A DNA stretch of 16,221 nt from an uncultured Oscillospiraceae bacterium (GCA_934574095.1 CAKTMW010000044.1:1-16221), one strand, 5' to 3'; positions 1 to 6,685 are shown, counted from the first letter of the stretch. Program-made: numbers and translations. Notes: generated from the letters alone by a model not told the origin.

Positions 1-1
1 C

Positions 2-82
2 GTATTCGCCACCATGATGTACGCAATGAGGAAAGTGAAAAAGGACAATCCCATCGACGCCTTGAAAAACGAGAATCTGTAA
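2..82 (+). CDS. ABC transporter permease, FtsX-like, C-terminal fragment (cut by window edge)
   Basis: Only the last 26 codons are visible, ending in TAA at 80-82. The peptide ends with a basic stretch followed by KKDNPIDALKNENL. This matches the usual cytoplasmic tail of FtsX/MacB/BceB-type permeases, in which the last transmembrane helix is followed by a K-rich turn and an 'N-x-(V/I)-(D/E)-A-L' motif. Such permeases pair with an ATPase and commonly act in antimicrobial peptide sensing or export, or in lipoprotein release; which applies here cannot be told. The stop lies 13 bp before the next start codon, so the two genes are probably co-transcribed. The family call rests on a short tail and is moderate. 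Confidence 0.6.
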   Translation, partial: VFATMMYAMRKVKKDNPIDALKNENL

Positions 83-95
83 GGAGGAAAAGAAA

Positions 96-606
96 ATGTA
101 CAACCATGAAGCAACCGCACATGGGAAACTCCACTTGAAATCCCTGCTGATCTGCTGGGGGATCATTCTCGGCGGATATCTGCGGATATCTTTTGATCCG
201 TATGGTCTTTCTTGTCTTCGGGCTGCAGCTGCACCTGACTGTGCAGGGAGCCTGCCTTGCGCTGCTGCCGTACTGCTTTGGGGCGCTGTATCTGTGGAGG
301 CGCTGCAAGAATCGGGAACCGCTGTTTTACGCGCTTGGCATTCTGTTCCCGGCTATTGTCGAGAAGCTGACGCTGTATTTCCTCGGAGCGTATCTGTGCG
401 GGGTCAGTCCCTTCCGTGTCACGGCAGTCATGGAGGCAATTGGAACGGTCGAGCCGTATGCGGTGCTCTTTACCCGGATGCCCATGCGGTATGCATTCAA
501 TCTGTTGTTCTTTAACTGGATATACACTCTTTGCGGCATCGCCTTCTCTGCACTCTGCTTTTTGGGCTTGTCCCTCCTGCAAAAGCGGGCGGAGAATGAA
601 CCATAA
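96..606 (+). pseudogene. Small multi-pass membrane protein gene, frameshifted by a 10-bp tandem duplication
   Basis: The gene starts at ATG 96 behind a good ribosome binding site (AAGGAGG at 82-88). The first reading frame gives a convincing membrane N-terminus (KSLLICWGIILGGYL), then turns into unlikely sequence after about position 181. The rest of a hydrophobic protein continues one frame over to TAA at 604-606. The shift coincides with a perfect 10-bp tandem repeat, GCGGATATCT at 172-181 and 182-191. Removing one copy restores a single 166-residue frame that reads ...GGYLLIRMVFLVF..., with about four predicted hydrophobic helices and a charged C-terminus (KRAENEP). I do not recognise the family. 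It sits directly behind an FtsX-like permease and may be a partner or immunity-type membrane protein, which is inference. As written the product is truncated at about 139 residues with a nonsense tail. Confidence 0.75.
172..191 (+). repeat. Perfect 10-bp tandem duplication causing the frameshift
   Basis: GCGGATATCT occurs twice head to tail (172-181 and 182-191). Ten is not a multiple of three, so the extra copy shifts the downstream frame. Deleting either copy joins the upstream and downstream hydrophobic frames exactly. The repeat could revert by slipped-strand mispairing. Confidence 0.9.
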
Positions 607-661
607 GCAAGATAGGGCTGCATCTCCGGAACCATCTCCACCCAATAACGGCACCTCTTTC

Positions 662-1390
662 TCACGACTCCTTCAGCCACTGTGAGAACTCCTCCGGCGA
701 GATCACGCCGCTGTCGCAATCCTCTTTTTTCTTTCTGGCTTCCTCACTCCAGGCGTAAAATACGCTCTTGGTCAGCTTGCCTGCGTTGATGCGGGCGAAA
801 CGCTTTTTGTATTCTCTGCGGTATTCCTTGAACACCTTGTCGCCCTGCTTGCGCTGCGTCCATGTGTGGATGGCCCCCATCTCCCGGCAGGTGCGGCCCT
901 TGCTGTCGCAGACCCGGCCGCAGTACTCCGTGCTGGCCTTGCCCGTCACGGCGAAGTAGCGCAGGCAGTTCTTGCACACACGCATCCTCACCTCCCGCTT
1001 CACGCACTCCCGCACATGGAAATCGATGAGGTCGTAGATATCCCTGGGATAGAGCACCTCGGCAAAGATCTTGTGGTCGATGACCTCAAAGTTCATGGTT
1101 TGGGGCTGGAACTGAAAGGTGTTCAGCGTGTCGCCGCCCTCGGCGTTGTAGTAGGCCACCATCTTCTCGGATACGGATTTCTTCTCCCCGTCCATGTCCA
1201 GCGCCTGTGCGATCAATCCCTTGATCTGCTTCTGCATGGTATCGATGTTGCTGCAGAGATGGGAAATTTTCTTGTGTGGCAGTAAGTCCGGAAAATCTCT
1301 GGGAGCGGTACTGTCCACCATATCCAGCCGCTCCAGCCAGTCCAGCCGCAGCAGCTCAAAGCAGATATGCCGGGGTGCCAGTTCATTCAA
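662..1390 (-). CDS. DUF6076-like zinc-ribbon protein, 5'-truncated at the IS66 left end
   Basis: The visible frame encodes about 242 residues from a TTG at 1390. The same frame stays open further upstream (to the right on this map) with protein-like sequence such as LSNELQIVATG, running up to the IS66 boundary near 1437 with no plausible start codon or ribosome binding site. The true N-terminus therefore appears to be lost. The C-terminal half carries a C-x2-C ... C-x3-C cluster (RVCKNCLRYF, then YCGRVCDSKGRTC), similar to zinc ribbons of the CGNR/DUF6076 type, followed by a basic stretch (KEYRREYKKRF) and an acidic tail. From memory, the family is common in Firmicutes mobile elements and has no known function; zinc and nucleic-acid binding is inference. 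It is convergent with the membrane-protein gene on its left. Confidence 0.6.
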   Translation of the reverse strand: MNELAPRHICFELLRLDWLERLDMVDSTAPRDFPDLLPHKKISHLCSNIDTMQKQIKGLIAQALDMDGEKKSVSEKMVAYYNAEGGDTLNTFQFQPQTMNFEVIDHKIFAEVLYPRDIYDLIDFHVRECVKREVRMRVCKNCLRYFAVTGKASTEYCGRVCDSKGRTCREMGAIHTWTQRKQGDKVFKEYRREYKKRFARINAGKLTKSVFYAWSEEARKKKEDCDSGVISPEEFSQWLKES

Positions 1391-1436
1391 ACCAGTTGCT
1401 ACGATTTGCAGCTCATTAGACAGGCATGAGACAATA

Positions 1437-1466
1437 GTAACGGGACGTTGCGAAACGTTCCGTTAC
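1437..1466. repeat. 30-bp imperfect palindrome at the IS66 left end
   Basis: The stretch from GTAACGGGACG to CGTTCCGTTAC is self-complementary at 26 of 30 positions. A related palindromic sequence sharing the core ACGTTGCG(A/G)AACGTT lies inside tnpA at 1725-1744. It may be a transposase binding site or an operator for tnpA, whose ATG lies 22 bp downstream. Confidence 0.55.
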
Positions 1467-1487
1467 TGTCATATCGGAGGTATTAGG

Positions 1488-1793
1488 ATGACAAGTGCAG
1501 AGTTGAAACACCGTGTAAAGCTGCAGGAGTGGGCGGCACGAATACAGGACTGCCGCAGCAGCGGCCTGTCAGTGCGGGCGTGGTGCAGACAAGAAGAGGC
1601 CAATGCAACAACCTATTACCGTTGGGAATGGGAATTGCTGGCTTCGGCTGAAACAGAGCCGAGCTTGAGTGTGCCAACCGCCAGGTTTGCAGAATTTCCA
1701 ATACCGGAACGGATGTCACGCAACGTTGCGGAACGTTGCGCAACACTACATATTGGAAGCACCAGTCTCTGCTTGCGGCAGCGAATTGGTTGA
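1488..1793 (+). pseudogene. tnpA: IS66 accessory protein TnpA, C-terminus lost at deletion junction
   Basis: Translation starts at ATG 1488 with an upstream TCGGAGG. The first ~90 residues match IS66 TnpA (OrfA): a basic helix-turn-helix-like N-terminus (LKHRVKLQEWAARIQDCRSSGLSVRAWCRQ, residues 5-34, quoted here in two parts only to mark the motif RIQDCRSSGLS ... VRAWCRQ), then YYRWEWELL, then the typical late motif ATLHIGSTSL. Family members normally continue with a further ~20 residues of the type E-(L/I)-x-S-G-A. Here the sequence changes abruptly after the CTC codon at 1767-1769 and ends at a chance TGA (1791-1793), because tnpC coding DNA has been joined on. TnpA is required with TnpB and TnpC for IS66 transposition, so loss of its end and of tnpB should disable the element. 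Confidence 0.75.
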
Positions 1794-2988
1794 GATCGGC
1801 AAGGATGTACGCCGGACGCTGCAGATGAAGCCGGCAAAGTTCTGGGTTCGCAAGGACGTATACTACACCTACGCCTGCAAGAACTGCGAGCAGGAGACTG
1901 GCGAGGCCAACATTGTGAAGGCAGCGAAAGAGCCTGCGCTGCTGCCCGGCAGCTTTGCCTCCGCGGAGGCGGTGGCGTATCTGGCAACACAGAAATTTGT
2001 CATGTACTCTCCGCTGTACCGGCTGGAACAGGACTTCGGACGGCAGGGATTGAAGCTGTCCCGGCAGACCATGGCCAACTGGCTGCTGAACGTCTCGGAG
2101 AAGTGGCTGCGGCCGGTCTACGATACACTGCATGAGCAGCTCTGCAGGAAGCCGGTGCTGCACGCGGATGAGACAACGCTGCAGGTGCTGAAAGAACCGG
2201 GGCGTTCCTCCACCAGCAAGTCCTACATGTGGCTGTACCGCACCAGCGGATGCGCGAAACAGACCATTGTGCTGTATGAGTATCAGCCCACAAGAAAAGC
2301 GGAGCACGCGGAGCGTTTCCTGCGAGGCTTCTCAGGCTGGCTGCGCGCGGATGGCTACCAGGGATACCACAAACTGTCGGGCAATGTTCGTGTGGTGGGC
2401 TGTTGGGCGCATGCGAGACGAAAATTTGACGAGGCACTGAGCACTCTGCCGCAAGAGAAAAGGAAGGATTCTCCCGCGGCCATGGGCGAGTGGTATTGCT
2501 CACAGCTTTTCAAGCTGGAGCAGGCATTGGCGGAACTGACGCCGGAGGAGCGATATGAAAAGCGGCTGGAACAGGAGAAACCTGTTTTAGACGCGTTGTT
2601 GTCATGGGCAAATGAGATGCAGGCGAAGACCGCGCCGAAATCCGCGCTGGGAAAGGCCATTCACTATCTGTTGGAGCAGTGGCCGTATCTGACGAGGTAT
2701 CTGGAGGATGGCCGTCTGGAGCTGAGCAACAACCGCGCCGAGCGCAGCATTAAGCCCTTTGTGATGGGCAGGAAGAACTGGCTGTTTGCCAATACGCTGG
2801 GCGGCGCACAGGCCAGCGCCGTGATCTACAGCCTGATTGAAACAGCGAAGGAAAACAGCTTAGATCCGTACCGCTATCTGCTGTGGGTTCTGCAGACTGC
2901 GCCACAACTGAGCGAAGAGGATGCCGCATGGGCTGAAAAGCTGCTTCCCGCAAATGCTCAGGAAGAATGCTATATGCCTCAAAAATAA
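1669..2988 (+). pseudogene. tnpC: IS66 transposase TnpC, N-terminal ~110-120 residues deleted
   Basis: TnpC homology begins near 1771, just after the junction with tnpA; upstream codons in this frame are tnpA read out of frame. What remains is the second half of the IS66 zinc finger (Cys36 of a broken first C-x2-C, then YACKNCE with Cys70 and Cys73, numbered from 1669), followed by the full DDE transposase core. The catalytic residues are intact: D167 in LHADETTL, D228 in RADGYQGY and E358 in NNRAERSIKPF. The C-terminal IS66 domain (GRKNWLFANTLGGAQ) is also complete. The lost part normally carries the leucine-zipper-like N-terminus and the GRKSE region. No convincing start codon or ribosome binding site serves this frame, so expression is doubtful. 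Confidence 0.8.
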
Positions 2989-2990
2989 TT

Positions 2991-3039
2991 GACCGCCATC
3001 TCGATGAGCAGCAGTTCTCTTCGAGATGGCGGTCTTTTT
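2991..3039 (+). terminator. Rho-independent terminator at end of IS66 tnpC
   Basis: A perfect 14-bp stem, GACCGCCATCTCGA (2991-3004) with its complement at 3021-3034, encloses a 16-nt loop and is followed by TTTTTA. It begins 2 bp after the tnpC stop codon and lies within the IS right end. Confidence 0.85.
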
Positions 3040-3110
3040 ATACGCGGGGAGGTTTGACGCTTACACTGTGGAATTGTTCCTTGCAGAAATAATACTCTTT
3101 TAATGCGCAC

Positions 3111-3175
3111 GCAATACGCATTATTTTCGTGATGCGCCTGTAATACGCATTTAATACGGAGATAATGCGTATTGC
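3111..3175. repeat. Inverted repeat cluster of AATACGCATTA motifs
   Basis: A perfect 14-bp inverted repeat (GCAATACGCATTAT at 3111-3124, complement at 3162-3175) flanks a third direct copy of the core, TAATACGCATTTA at about 3141-3153. A degenerate copy (AATGCGCACGC) lies just to the left. The stretch is AT-rich, lies between the IS66 right end and a strong promoter, and has no supported gene. It could be a repressor binding cluster or a remnant of a replication or transfer site. Confidence 0.55.
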
Positions 3176-3221
3176 ATTTTGCCCGCGCTTTTCCAAAACG
3201 CACTATTTAGATGACTTTATA

Positions 3222-3250
3222 TTGACAACCGCAACATATTGTGGTATATA
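3222..3250 (+). promoter_or_regulatory. Strong sigma-70 type promoter
   Basis: TTGACA at 3222-3227 and TATATA at 3245-3250 are separated by exactly 17 bp. No coding sequence follows closely; the transcript would run into the non-coding region and the terminator near 3663. It may drive a short RNA or a long leader for the recombinase operon. Confidence 0.65.
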
Positions 3251-4182
3251 AGAATTATTCAGTTATTTGTGCACTGCCCCAAAGGGGTTTCCGGACACGC
3301 TTCGGATCGCACACGTTGTTAAGTTTGTACTTGAGGAGCACCATGCTTCCGTCCGAGATTAGGGCCATTGCGCCCTTGTATTTAAATGACTATGCTGCGA
3401 GAAATTCTCTCGCGGCATTTTCCACCTGTACGCCGCCTCGCCGCCGTGCTATGATGTGCCTGTACTTAAGGCATCAAGCATTTAGGTCGGAGCAGAGCAG
3501 GCACGGGTGGAAAGCATTATCAAAAGCTTTTCGCTCTGATTAAGAACCCGAAGTATGTCAAAATGAACCCTCCGGAAAAACCGGGCGGTCATCAGAATTG
3601 AACAATACTGCAAACGCAGGAAGGATCGTATGAAGCCGAAACGGCAGGAAGATTCTTCCTGCGTTTTTGCTTACCGTTTTTGTCGCGGCACTTGCCATCG
3701 CCGCGATACCGCAGGAAAAGAAAGAGCGCCGAAATCAATTCGGCGCAGATCAGGAAAGAGCAGTTTTGTAAAAGCCGTTGGGACGATACGGCAGGAAAAT
3801 CGTCAAGGGAGAGGCAAGCTCCCGCCTCTGTATGCCGCAGTCAGAGTGCGGCGCCGGCCATACGGGGTATCGCGCATTCCTGATCCGTCGCCGGGCGGAT
3901 CACGGGACACCGGCGGAGCCTTCCGCAGCCGAGTTCAGCGGCTTGGTGTCCGCCACCGCTCCATCGGAGCAGGGCATCTTTGCCCCATGTGGCAGCGTAC
4001 TGACCTGGCACAAGTAAAGAGAGACAGACACACAGGCGGGCCGCGAAAAGCACGCAGCACCAAGGCTTTCCGCCTGCGGCAGTCTAACAGTTCTACGGAG
4101 ATACGCCGGAAACGACTCTCCTTACCAACAGGTGAAGTGCGCCCATCTGAACACGACTACGATTACAAGGAGATTTCTTTAT
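3251..4182 (+). other. Gene-free, hairpin-rich leader region of the recombinase operon
   Basis: No reading frame in this 0.93-kb stretch has both a ribosome binding site and protein-like composition. The first part (to about 3600) may contain decayed coding DNA: one frame gives VVKFVLEEHHASVRD and another ALIKNPKYVKMNPPEK, each broken by stops. The second part is dense in perfect short stems: 3644-3662 (terminator), 3683-3689/3700-3706, 3726-3733/3739-3746, 3782-3787/3799-3804, 3810-3815/3824-3829, 3834-3839/3847-3852, 3889-3894/3910-3915, 3905-3911/3945-3951 and 3927-3931/3939-3943. It ends at the AAGGAG ribosome binding site of the first recombinase. Either an untranslated regulatory leader or a separate structured RNA would fit. 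The high GC content makes some stems expected by chance. Confidence 0.5.
3644..3668 (+). terminator. Rho-independent terminator, attenuator-like
   Basis: GCAGGAAG (3644-3651) pairs with CTTCCTGC (3655-3662), and GTTTTT follows. A second upstream sequence, AAACGCAGGAAG at 3612-3623, is perfectly complementary over 12 bp to the same 3' arm (3655-3666), so two hairpins compete for one arm. It lies about 400 bp below the promoter at 3222 and 515 bp above the recombinase start. Confidence 0.65.
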
Positions 4183-5097
4183 ATGACCACAAAAGGCATT
4201 TACAACACCCTCGTTACCCAGTTGGACAAGCTGGCGCGGCACAACCGACAGGGCAGCTTCCGCACGAAGGATCGCTACTATGAGGCAGTCAAGCGTTTCT
4301 GCGCCTACCTCGCCGCCCACTACCATCTGCAAAAGCTGGAGAACATCGGCGGCAAGCATCTGGTGAGCTATGTTCTTTATTTGCAGGAGCAGGGCAAGTC
4401 CACCAGCACCATCAAGACCGACCTCTCCGCCATTCGCTTTTTCCACGACAAGATGTCTCAGCCCCGCTACACGCTGCCGGGCAATGAAGAATTGGGCGTT
4501 GCTCTGGAACGCCGCCGCTTCGGGCAGCAGGATCGCACATGGACGAACCCGGAGTTCGGCAAGCTGATCGGCCGCGCCATGGCAGAGGATCGGGAGGACT
4601 ACATCCTCGCCCTGTATCTGGCTCGATACGCCGGTCTGCGTATCCACGAGTGCTTCCGCATGGACACCGCCGCGGCGGAGCGTGCGCTGCGTGAAAACGC
4701 CCTCACCGTGAAGGGCAAGGGCGGTAAAATCCGTATCGTCCCCATCGAGGACGACCGCATCACGATGATGCTGCAACGGCTGCTGGAGAAAACGGAACGC
4801 GGTCAAAAGCTGCTGGTGGCGGACGGCGTCCCCACTGACCGGGCCATCAATGCTATGCAGCAGTTCATCCTCCGCCACCGTGACGCCATCTGCGACCCCA
4901 CCGCAGCGGACAGACGCATTACTTTCCATGGGCTGCGGCATACCTACGCCGCTGAAAAGTACACTTCCCTCGTCGATGGCGGCATGACACCGTTGGATGC
5001 CCATTTTACCGTGTCACGCCTGTTGGGACACGAGCGACCCGATGTGACGGACATCTATCTGGCGTCCGTGAAGGGAGGCGTGGCCCGTGGAGAATAA
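4183..5097 (+). CDS. Tyrosine recombinase / site-specific integrase (first of two)
   Basis: This 304-residue protein starts at ATG 4183, chosen because AAGGAG lies 7-12 bp upstream; an in-frame ATG at 4132 lacks such a site. Residues ~10-90 form the helical core-binding (SAM-like) domain. The catalytic domain follows with all expected residues: R153 (ARYAGLRIHE), a beta-hairpin lysine (VKGKGGKIRIV, K177 or K179), H249 and R252 (FHGLRHTYA), H283 (LLGHERPDVTD) and nucleophile Y292 (DIYLA). It should cut and rejoin DNA through a 3'-phosphotyrosine intermediate. The gene overlaps the next gene, a small excisionase, by 11 bp, so the two are translationally coupled. The protein has no arm-binding domain, unlike the second integrase, and is closer in layout to XerC-like recombinases carried on mobilizable elements. 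Its target is unknown. Confidence 0.85.
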   Translation: MTTKGIYNTLVTQLDKLARHNRQGSFRTKDRYYEAVKRFCAYLAAHYHLQKLENIGGKHLVSYVLYLQEQGKSTSTIKTDLSAIRFFHDKMSQPRYTLPGNEELGVALERRRFGQQDRTWTNPEFGKLIGRAMAEDREDYILALYLARYAGLRIHECFRMDTAAAERALRENALTVKGKGGKIRIVPIEDDRITMMLQRLLEKTERGQKLLVADGVPTDRAINAMQQFILRHRDAICDPTAADRRITFHGLRHTYAAEKYTSLVDGGMTPLDAHFTVSRLLGHERPDVTDIYLASVKGGVARGE

Positions 5098-5275
5098 GTA
5101 CCGCGACCTGCATGAGTTGCCCGTGATACTGCGGGTGGAGGACTTGATGCCTCTCCTCGACATCGGCCGCAACACTGCCTACGAACTGATCCGCAGCGGA
5201 CAGATACGGAGCGTCCGTGTTGGTAGGCAAATTCGTATTCCACGGGAAGCGCTGCTGGAGTTCCTGCGGAAGTAA
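5087..5275 (+). CDS. Excisionase-type helix-turn-helix protein
   Basis: A 62-residue protein starts at GTG 5087 inside the end of the upstream recombinase gene. GGGAGG at 5074-5079, within that gene, serves as ribosome binding site. The sequence fits the HTH_17/excisionase (Xis, AlpA-like) fold: VILRVEDLMPLLDIGRNTAYELIRSG is the winged-helix recognition unit (residues ~13-38; only key parts matter: VEDLMPLL, GRNTAYELI), then RVGRQIRIPREALLEFL is the wing and last helix. Such proteins bend DNA at attachment sites and bias recombination towards excision, and some also regulate transcription. Its position between two recombinase genes and just upstream of a Tn916-type integrase matches the xis-int order of integrative conjugative elements. 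Confidence 0.8.
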   Translation: MENKYRDLHELPVILRVEDLMPLLDIGRNTAYELIRSGQIRSVRVGRQIRIPREALLEFLRK

Positions 5276-5309
5276 ACATCTTCGCCACAGAAATAAAACT
5301 TGCACAACA

Positions 5310-5351
5310 GCCGCGCGGGATATATCATGGAGGTGGTACATTCCGCGCGGC
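5310..5351 (+). promoter_or_regulatory. Stem-loop between excisionase and integrase genes
   Basis: A perfect 9-bp stem, GCCGCGCGG at 5310-5318 and CCGCGCGGC at 5343-5351, encloses a 24-nt loop. It ends 2 bp before the AAAGGAG ribosome binding site (5354-5360) of the second integrase. No T-run follows, so it is unlikely to be a plain terminator. It could limit integrase translation or stabilise the mRNA. Confidence 0.55.
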
Positions 5352-5365
5352 GGAAAGGAGCGTAT

Positions 5366-6577
5366 ATGCCGCGTACAAAAACAGGGAAAGGAGCCGGCGG
5401 CACCGGTTCTATCAGAAAAATCACAACAACAAAGAACGGAAAGACCTACACCTACTGGCAAGGCCGCTACACGGAGGGCTTCGACCCCGGCACAGGCAAG
5501 CAGATCCAGCGCAGCATCACCGGAAAGACGCAAAGGGAAGTGGCGCAGAAGCTGAAGCAGGTAACGCTGGATCTCGACAATGGCGTGTATCATGCGCCGT
5601 GCAAGCTGACATTGGCCCAATGGCTGGAGATATGGTCAAAGACCTACTTGGGCGGCGTGAAGCCCAGAACAGCACACATCTACAAATCCGATATCAAGCT
5701 GCACATTCTGCCAGCGTTGGGTGCGGTGCGGTTGGAGGCGTTAAACGCGCCGATGATACAAGCCTTTTACAACGCGATGGGAGAACCGTCCGAGCAGAAT
5801 CCGGAGGGCCTTTCCGCGAAAACGGTAAAGAATGTCCACGGCGTTCTCCACAAAGCGCTTCAGCAAGCGGTGCTGATCGGCTATCTGCGATACAACCCTG
5901 CCGATGCCTGCATCCTGCCACGAATAGAGCGCAAGAAAATTGAGCCTTTTGATGACACGCAGATCTCCGCATTTCTGACTGCTATACAGGGAAATCGCTT
6001 TGAAACGCTGTTTATCCTGACACTGTTCACCGGTATGCGTGAGGGCGAGGTGCTGGGCCTGACGTGGGACTGCATTGATTTTCATACAGGGATCATCTCT
6101 GTGGAAAAGCAAATGCAGCTACATCAGGACAAGGGGAGCAAGGGCTATGAGCTCGTTTCTCCGAAGAATGGACGAAGCCGCACCATCGCCGCGGCACAGA
6201 CTGTCCTGATCCGATTGCAGCAGCAGCGCCGATGGCAAATGCAGCAGAAGCTGTTGCTGGGCAGCGACTGGCAAAATCCGGAGGGTCTGGTCTTTACCAA
6301 TGAGTTCGGGACGCACCTGACAAAGCCGACGGTCTACCGTGAGTACAAGCGTATCGTCGCGGCCATCGGCTGTCCCAACGCTCGTTTCCACGACTTGCGT
6401 CACTCCTACGCAGTCGCCGCGATTCGAGCTGGGGATGACATCAAGACCGTGCAGGGCAATCTGGGTCACGCCACAGCGGCCTTTACACTGGACGTATACG
6501 GCCATGTGACTGACCAGATGAAGCGCGAAAGTGCCGACCGCATGGAGCGCTTTATCCGCACAGTTTCCGCCGGTTGA
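5366..6577 (+). CDS. Tn916-type tyrosine integrase (second recombinase), adjacent to tRNA-Cys
   Basis: ATG 5366 is chosen because AAAGGAG sits 5 bp upstream; in-frame starts at 5300 and 5327 lack a usable site. The 403-residue protein has the three-part layout of ICE and phage integrases: an N-terminal arm-binding domain (~10-70, with YTYWQGRYTEGFDPGTGKQ), a SAM-like core-binding domain (~80-185), and a catalytic domain (~195-390). Catalytic residues are R225 (FTGMREGEVLGL), K267 (SPKNGRSRTI), H342 and R345 (FHDLRHSYAV), H368 (NLGHATAAF) and Y378 (LDVYGHV). It likely integrates and, with the excisionase, excises the element. Its stop codon is 83 bp from the tRNA-Cys 3' end and it reads towards the tRNA, the usual layout when that tRNA is the attachment site. 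Confidence 0.9.
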   Translation: MPRTKTGKGAGGTGSIRKITTTKNGKTYTYWQGRYTEGFDPGTGKQIQRSITGKTQREVAQKLKQVTLDLDNGVYHAPCKLTLAQWLEIWSKTYLGGVKPRTAHIYKSDIKLHILPALGAVRLEALNAPMIQAFYNAMGEPSEQNPEGLSAKTVKNVHGVLHKALQQAVLIGYLRYNPADACILPRIERKKIEPFDDTQISAFLTAIQGNRFETLFILTLFTGMREGEVLGLTWDCIDFHTGIISVEKQMQLHQDKGSKGYELVSPKNGRSRTIAAAQTVLIRLQQQRRWQMQQKLLLGSDWQNPEGLVFTNEFGTHLTKPTVYREYKRIVAAIGCPNARFHDLRHSYAVAAIRAGDDIKTVQGNLGHATAAFTLDVYGHVTDQMKRESADRMERFIRTVSAG

Positions 6578-6623
6578 CCCAATAAGGCTAAAAATAAGGC
6601 TAAAACCTGTTTTCGGGCACGAA

Positions 6624-6657
6624 AAAACTCCCGAAACACATGTGTTTCGGGAGTTTT
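6624..6657. terminator. Bidirectional terminator between integrase and tRNA-Cys
   Basis: A perfect 34-bp palindrome: 17 bp from AAAACTCCCGAAACACA (6624-6640) and its exact complement at 6641-6657. Both arms end in A or T tracts, so it can terminate the rightward integrase transcript and the leftward tRNA-Cys transcript. It lies 3 bp from the encoded CCA end of the tRNA. Confidence 0.85.
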
Positions 6658-6660
6658 GGT

Positions 6661-6685
6661 TGGAGGTGACACCCGGATTTGAACC
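6661..6685. other. Putative attachment site at the tRNA-Cys 3' end
   Basis: Tyrosine integrases of this type often use the 3' part of a tRNA gene (T arm and acceptor stem) as the attachment core. The integrase gene ends just outside this tRNA end, which supports use of it as an attR/attL junction. No second copy of the core is visible elsewhere in the window, so the other element end would lie left of position 1. The exact crossover bases cannot be placed. Confidence 0.4.

Larger units (their letters stand above)
1437..3064 (+). mobile_element. IS66-family insertion sequence, internally deleted and non-autonomous
   Basis: The proposed ends start with GTAA on the left (1437) and end with GCTTAC on the right (3059-3064), consistent with the GTAA...TTAC termini of IS66 elements. 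Between them lie tnpA and a tnpC missing its N-terminus, while the usual middle gene tnpB is absent. At about 1.63 kb the element is much shorter than a typical IS66 (roughly 2.4-2.7 kb), as expected after an internal deletion. The 8-bp flanks (1429-1436 and 3065-3072) do not match, so no target duplication is visible. The left terminus is less certain than the right one, because it shares little beyond GTAA with the right end. Confidence 0.65.

Noticed and set aside
163..654. Leftward open frame over the membrane-protein gene
   Set aside because: It is antisense to the hydrophobic gene, rich in Q, R and P, and has no ribosome binding site.
2979..3203. Small leftward frame with internally repeated YCVRIKRVL-like peptides
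   Set aside because: The peptide repeats follow from the AATACGCATTA DNA repeats, the frame runs through the IS66 terminator, and no ribosome binding site is present.
3241..3543. Rightward 100-codon frame below the strong promoter
   Set aside because: It starts inside the -10 box, has no ribosome binding site, and its composition does not look like a protein.
3630..4283. Rightward 217-codon frame in the leader region
   Set aside because: Very rich in R, P, G and S, contains the terminator hairpin, and overlaps the true start of the recombinase gene in another frame.
5300..5365. Longer N-terminus for the second integrase
   Set aside because: The extra codons span the GC stem-loop and lack a ribosome binding site, whereas ATG 5366 has a strong one.
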